A DNA stretch of 32,399 bases from positions 1 through 32,399 of the forward strand of contig CAJIZC010000024.1 of NCBI GenBank assembly GCA_905181785.1. Direction: 5' to 3'. Position 1 is the stretch's first letter, and each line of letters starts with the position of its first letter. A model generated the notes under the pieces. That model saw only the letters and a list, made by a program, of their open reading frames with translations, made no database searches and was not told the DNA's origin. The DNA is from an uncultured Candidatus Poseidoniales archaeon. GTDB lineage: Archaea > Thermoplasmatota > Poseidoniia > Poseidoniales > Poseidoniaceae. This document shows positions 30,385-32,399 of this stretch, one piece after another. The position numbers were made by a program, and so were the translations under genes.

Positions 30385-31116
30385 TTATGGAAGGTAGAGC
30401 CCGCCGTTGACGTGAATCACTGCACCGGTGATGTAGGCTGAGTCGGGCCCGACAAGAAAAGCGATGGTTCCAGCCATGTCCTCGGGGCTTCCAACCCGCT
30501 TGAGGGGGACTTCCTGTTCCCGTTGACTTCGCTTCTCTCTCGAATCGCCGGCTAAGATATCAGTGTCGACGAACCCTGGTGCGAGCACATTGACTCTCTT
30601 TCCTTCCGGGCCAACCGCTTGCGCTAATGAGCGAGCCCAGGTGGCCAAAGCTGCTTTTGATGCAGCATAGTCCGCACCATGAGGTGAACCGCGAGTGCCA
30701 AGTTGAGAACCAACGACAACCATTCTCGCCTCGGGGGTAAAATGAGGCTGAACTGCTTTCCAAACGGCCACAGCGCCTTCGAAATTTACCGACATTGTTC
30801 GGCGCAAATCCGCAATTGACATTTCGCCCGCAGCGATCCTGTCGTATGCTCCGTGATTCAAAACCAACACATCAATGCCACGCGCCATCCACGGATGGAT
30901 GCCCAACAAACCAACTTCCCCATCATCGGCGCAGTCCACCTTGACCGCAAGCGCATCGTCGCCACGTTCCCGAATTTCGTCAACCACCATTTCTGCTGGT
31001 TTGGAGGAGGTGTTGTAGGTGAGAAGGACATCATAACCATCAGCAGCAAGACGTTTTGCTGCAGCGGCGCCGATACCGCGTCCACCGCCAGTGATGAGGG
31101 CAACAGGTCTGGACAT
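30385..31116 (-). CDS. SDR-family NAD(P)-dependent oxidoreductase (FabG-like)
   Basis: The 243-residue protein is a complete classical short-chain dehydrogenase: cofactor loop GGGRGIG (10-16), NHGAY (88-91; N-x-G stabilising motif with His for Ala), N111, catalytic S137, Y150 and K154 (YAASK), and GFVDTD after strand 6. The C-terminus ITGAVIHVNGGLYLP is the FabG/SDR end with the tetramer-forming strand. It reduces or oxidises a carbonyl/hydroxyl substrate; FabG-like 3-oxoacyl reductases are the closest pattern but the substrate is unknown. A TATA-like box about 28 nt upstream suggests a leaderless mRNA. Confidence 0.92.
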   Translation of the reverse strand: MSRPVALITGGGRGIGAAAAKRLAADGYDVLLTYNTSSKPAEMVVDEIRERGDDALAVKVDCADDGEVGLLGIHPWMARGIDVLVLNHGAYDRIAAGEMSIADLRRTMSVNFEGAVAVWKAVQPHFTPEARMVVVGSQLGTRGSPHGADYAASKAALATWARSLAQAVGPEGKRVNVLAPGFVDTDILAGDSREKRSQREQEVPLKRVGSPEDMAGTIAFLVGPDSAYITGAVIHVNGGLYLP

Positions 31117-31140
31117 GCCCTTGCGTCAAGGTTGCAGGTG

Positions 31141-31148
31141 ATAATTAC
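31141..31148 (-). promoter_or_regulatory. TATA-like box of the SDR gene
   Basis: On the minus strand TAATTAT is centred about 28 nt before the ATG at 31116, compatible with a leaderless or near-leaderless mRNA. Confidence 0.35.
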
Positions 31149-31212
31149 GACCCATGCCCAGCCGTTTCGTTTCGTTCTAAAACGAGGACTGCGCCATTTG
31201 CCGGGCTAACAC

Positions 31213-31220
31213 TCATATAC
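31213..31220 (+). promoter_or_regulatory. TATA box of the TSP3 lipoprotein gene
   Basis: TCATATAC is centred about 27 nt before the ATG at 31244. Two earlier ATGs in this leader (31224, 31236) run into a TGA at 31245-31247, so they are not the start. The mRNA would begin at the start codon. Confidence 0.5.
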
Positions 31221-31243
31221 CAAATGCTGAAAAAGATGAAAAT

Positions 31244-32399
31244 ATGAAGGTACAAACAATTTTGCTTACGCTGATTTTGCTTCTTTCCGGTTGCCTCGGT
31301 ATGGCGGATGAAACATTGAATGAAATCGATCCAAACGACAAGTTCCCCGATGACGATGCGGCTTTCCTCGACACTGACGATGACGGAATGCCGGATATCT
31401 TGATTGGCGAGTCAACCTCCACACCCCCATTGGTCGAAGACACCGATGATGACAACGACGGTTTCCTCGATGTCATGGAAAACTCCTGTGGAACAGATCC
31501 AATGAACGCAACTTCGATGCCTGAAGATTTAGATGGTGATTTTGAATGCGACGAATACGACTTCGATGTGGATGGCGACACGGTGTTTAACGACGCAGAC
31601 GCCTTCCCACGAGACGCGTCTGCTGCAACCGACACCGACGGTGACGGCATGCCAGACACACTCACAGGCGAATCAACCCTCACAGAGGATTTGGATGACG
31701 ACAACGACGGCTGGTCTGATGTTGACGAAACTGCGTGTGGCAGCAACTCACTTGTTGCCAGCCTCATGCCGGTCGATGAAAACGGCGATGGTGTCTGCGA
31801 CGCAGTTTCCACTGACGACGATGGTGACACCTACTCTGATGATGAAGAAACACAATGTGGATCTGACCCGCTCGATGCAGCAAGCATCCCTGCCGACCTC
31901 GACAACGACACAATCTGTGACGCCCTCGATGATGACATGGATGGCGACGGAACTGCAAACGCAGATGACATGTATCCACGTGATCCAAGCAAGCACGAAG
32001 ATGTTCCCGGCTGCACCGACACCGCATCGTTCAACTTTGATGCCGAAGCAAACCTCGATGATGGAACATGCCTTGACGCAGAAGATGTCTTTGGCATGAT
32101 GATGAACTTCATGGCAAACGAGACATGGCACTTATCTTCTACATCTGCAGAGGACATCGATGGCGATGGTGCCGTTGATGTCTACATGTCGATGCTCATC
32201 ATATCGGCTCCGTCCCAAGACACCCTTCTCATCAACCAAGCCGTTGCTGACAGTGAGGGCGAGGAAATGTACAACATCACCTACTTGTACAGCAACGGTA
32301 CGGTTCAGTTGAGCCAATCCTATGTAGAAGAGGGAGGCGACTTTGACGAGGACACGGTCATCGAAGATCACGTCCTCATTCACCACCAATACATGGAAA
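31244..32399 (+). CDS. TSP3-repeat surface lipoprotein (3' partial)
   Basis: The frame runs from ATG 31244 through the right edge without a stop (about 385 residues). It opens with MKVQTILLTLILLLSGC, a lipoprotein signal with lipobox L-S-G-C. From about residue 40 to 260 come Asp-rich TSP3-like calcium-binding repeats (DTDDDGMPD, DDDNDGFLDVMENSCGTDP, DTDGDGMPD, DDDNDGWSDVDETACGSN), several with Cys. A GCTDTASFNFD and DDGTC segment follows, a short module common in marine bacterial and archaeal surface proteins. The rest is a less repetitive beta-rich domain. It should be a calcium-stabilised surface protein; the ligand is unknown. Confidence 0.88.
   Translation, partial: MKVQTILLTLILLLSGCLGMADETLNEIDPNDKFPDDDAAFLDTDDDGMPDILIGESTSTPPLVEDTDDDNDGFLDVMENSCGTDPMNATSMPEDLDGDFECDEYDFDVDGDTVFNDADAFPRDASAATDTDGDGMPDTLTGESTLTEDLDDDNDGWSDVDETACGSNSLVASLMPVDENGDGVCDAVSTDDDGDTYSDDEETQCGSDPLDAASIPADLDNDTICDALDDDMDGDGTANADDMYPRDPSKHEDVPGCTDTASFNFDAEANLDDGTCLDAEDVFGMMMNFMANETWHLSSTSAEDIDGDGAVDVYMSMLIISAPSQDTLLINQAVADSEGEEMYNITYLYSNGTVQLSQSYVEEGGDFDEDTVIEDHVLIHHQYME

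Noticed and set aside
31213-31830. 205-residue Ser/Val-rich minus-strand frame
   Set aside because: It is the reverse complement of Asp-rich TSP3 coding DNA, and the plus frame has a signal peptide and lipobox.

Overview
The window looks like chromosomal DNA from a planktonic euryarchaeon, most likely Marine Group II (Candidatus Poseidoniales, Thermoplasmata-related). Archaeal identity rests on the L7Ae-S28e-L24e-NDK-aIF5B cluster (20568-21975 region, minus strand), a deoxyhypusine synthase, a class II tRNA-Leu without encoded CCA, archaeal TATA boxes about 25 nt before several start codons, and strong GGAGG/GGTGA ribosome binding sites before others. The MGII assignment is an inference from the mix of these genes with bacterial-type uvrB and large secreted proteins carrying thrombospondin type 3 (TSP3) repeats; there is no rRNA gene to confirm it.

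Layout. 1-5.6 kb: the end of a large surface protein anchored by a C-terminal membrane helix, tRNA-Leu(CAA), a small possible thioredoxin-fold protein, a secreted M24 metallopeptidase and a two-helix membrane protein. 5.6-15.9 kb: a HAD phosphatase (minus), then a long plus-strand run: heavy-metal P1B ATPase, winged-helix regulator, triple zinc-ribbon protein, an 857-residue coiled-coil protein, a membrane-anchored propeller/TSP3 protein and a small basic protein. 15.9-18.5 kb (minus): MoxR ATPase, then ParA ATPase, a ribbon-helix-helix protein and an 84-residue unknown; the last three look like a chromosome-borne partition module. 18.6-23.1 kb (minus): ribosomal proteins, NDK, aIF5B and PRPP synthetase. 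23.2-24.5 kb: tRNA-Ile(GAT), a tandem PRC-barrel protein and the only long non-coding stretch, an AT-rich island with short repeats. 24.5-32.4 kb: a decayed epimerase-like protein, an Asp-box lipoprotein overlapping deoxyhypusine synthase, UvrB, an SDR oxidoreductase and a TSP3 lipoprotein that runs off the window.

The window mixes core information processing (translation initiation, ribosome, hypusination, nucleotide supply, repair, segregation) with an envelope of lipoproteins and membrane-anchored repeat proteins. The strongest candidates for something undescribed are the parA-RHH-unknown cluster with palindromes between parA and the RHH gene, the C2HC zinc motif inserted into aIF5B, the L24e that has lost three of four zinc ligands, the coiled-coil/propeller gene pair with a Trp-rich cytoplasmic tail motif, the epimerase-like protein with lost catalytic motifs, and the AT-rich repeat island at 24.0-24.4 kb.
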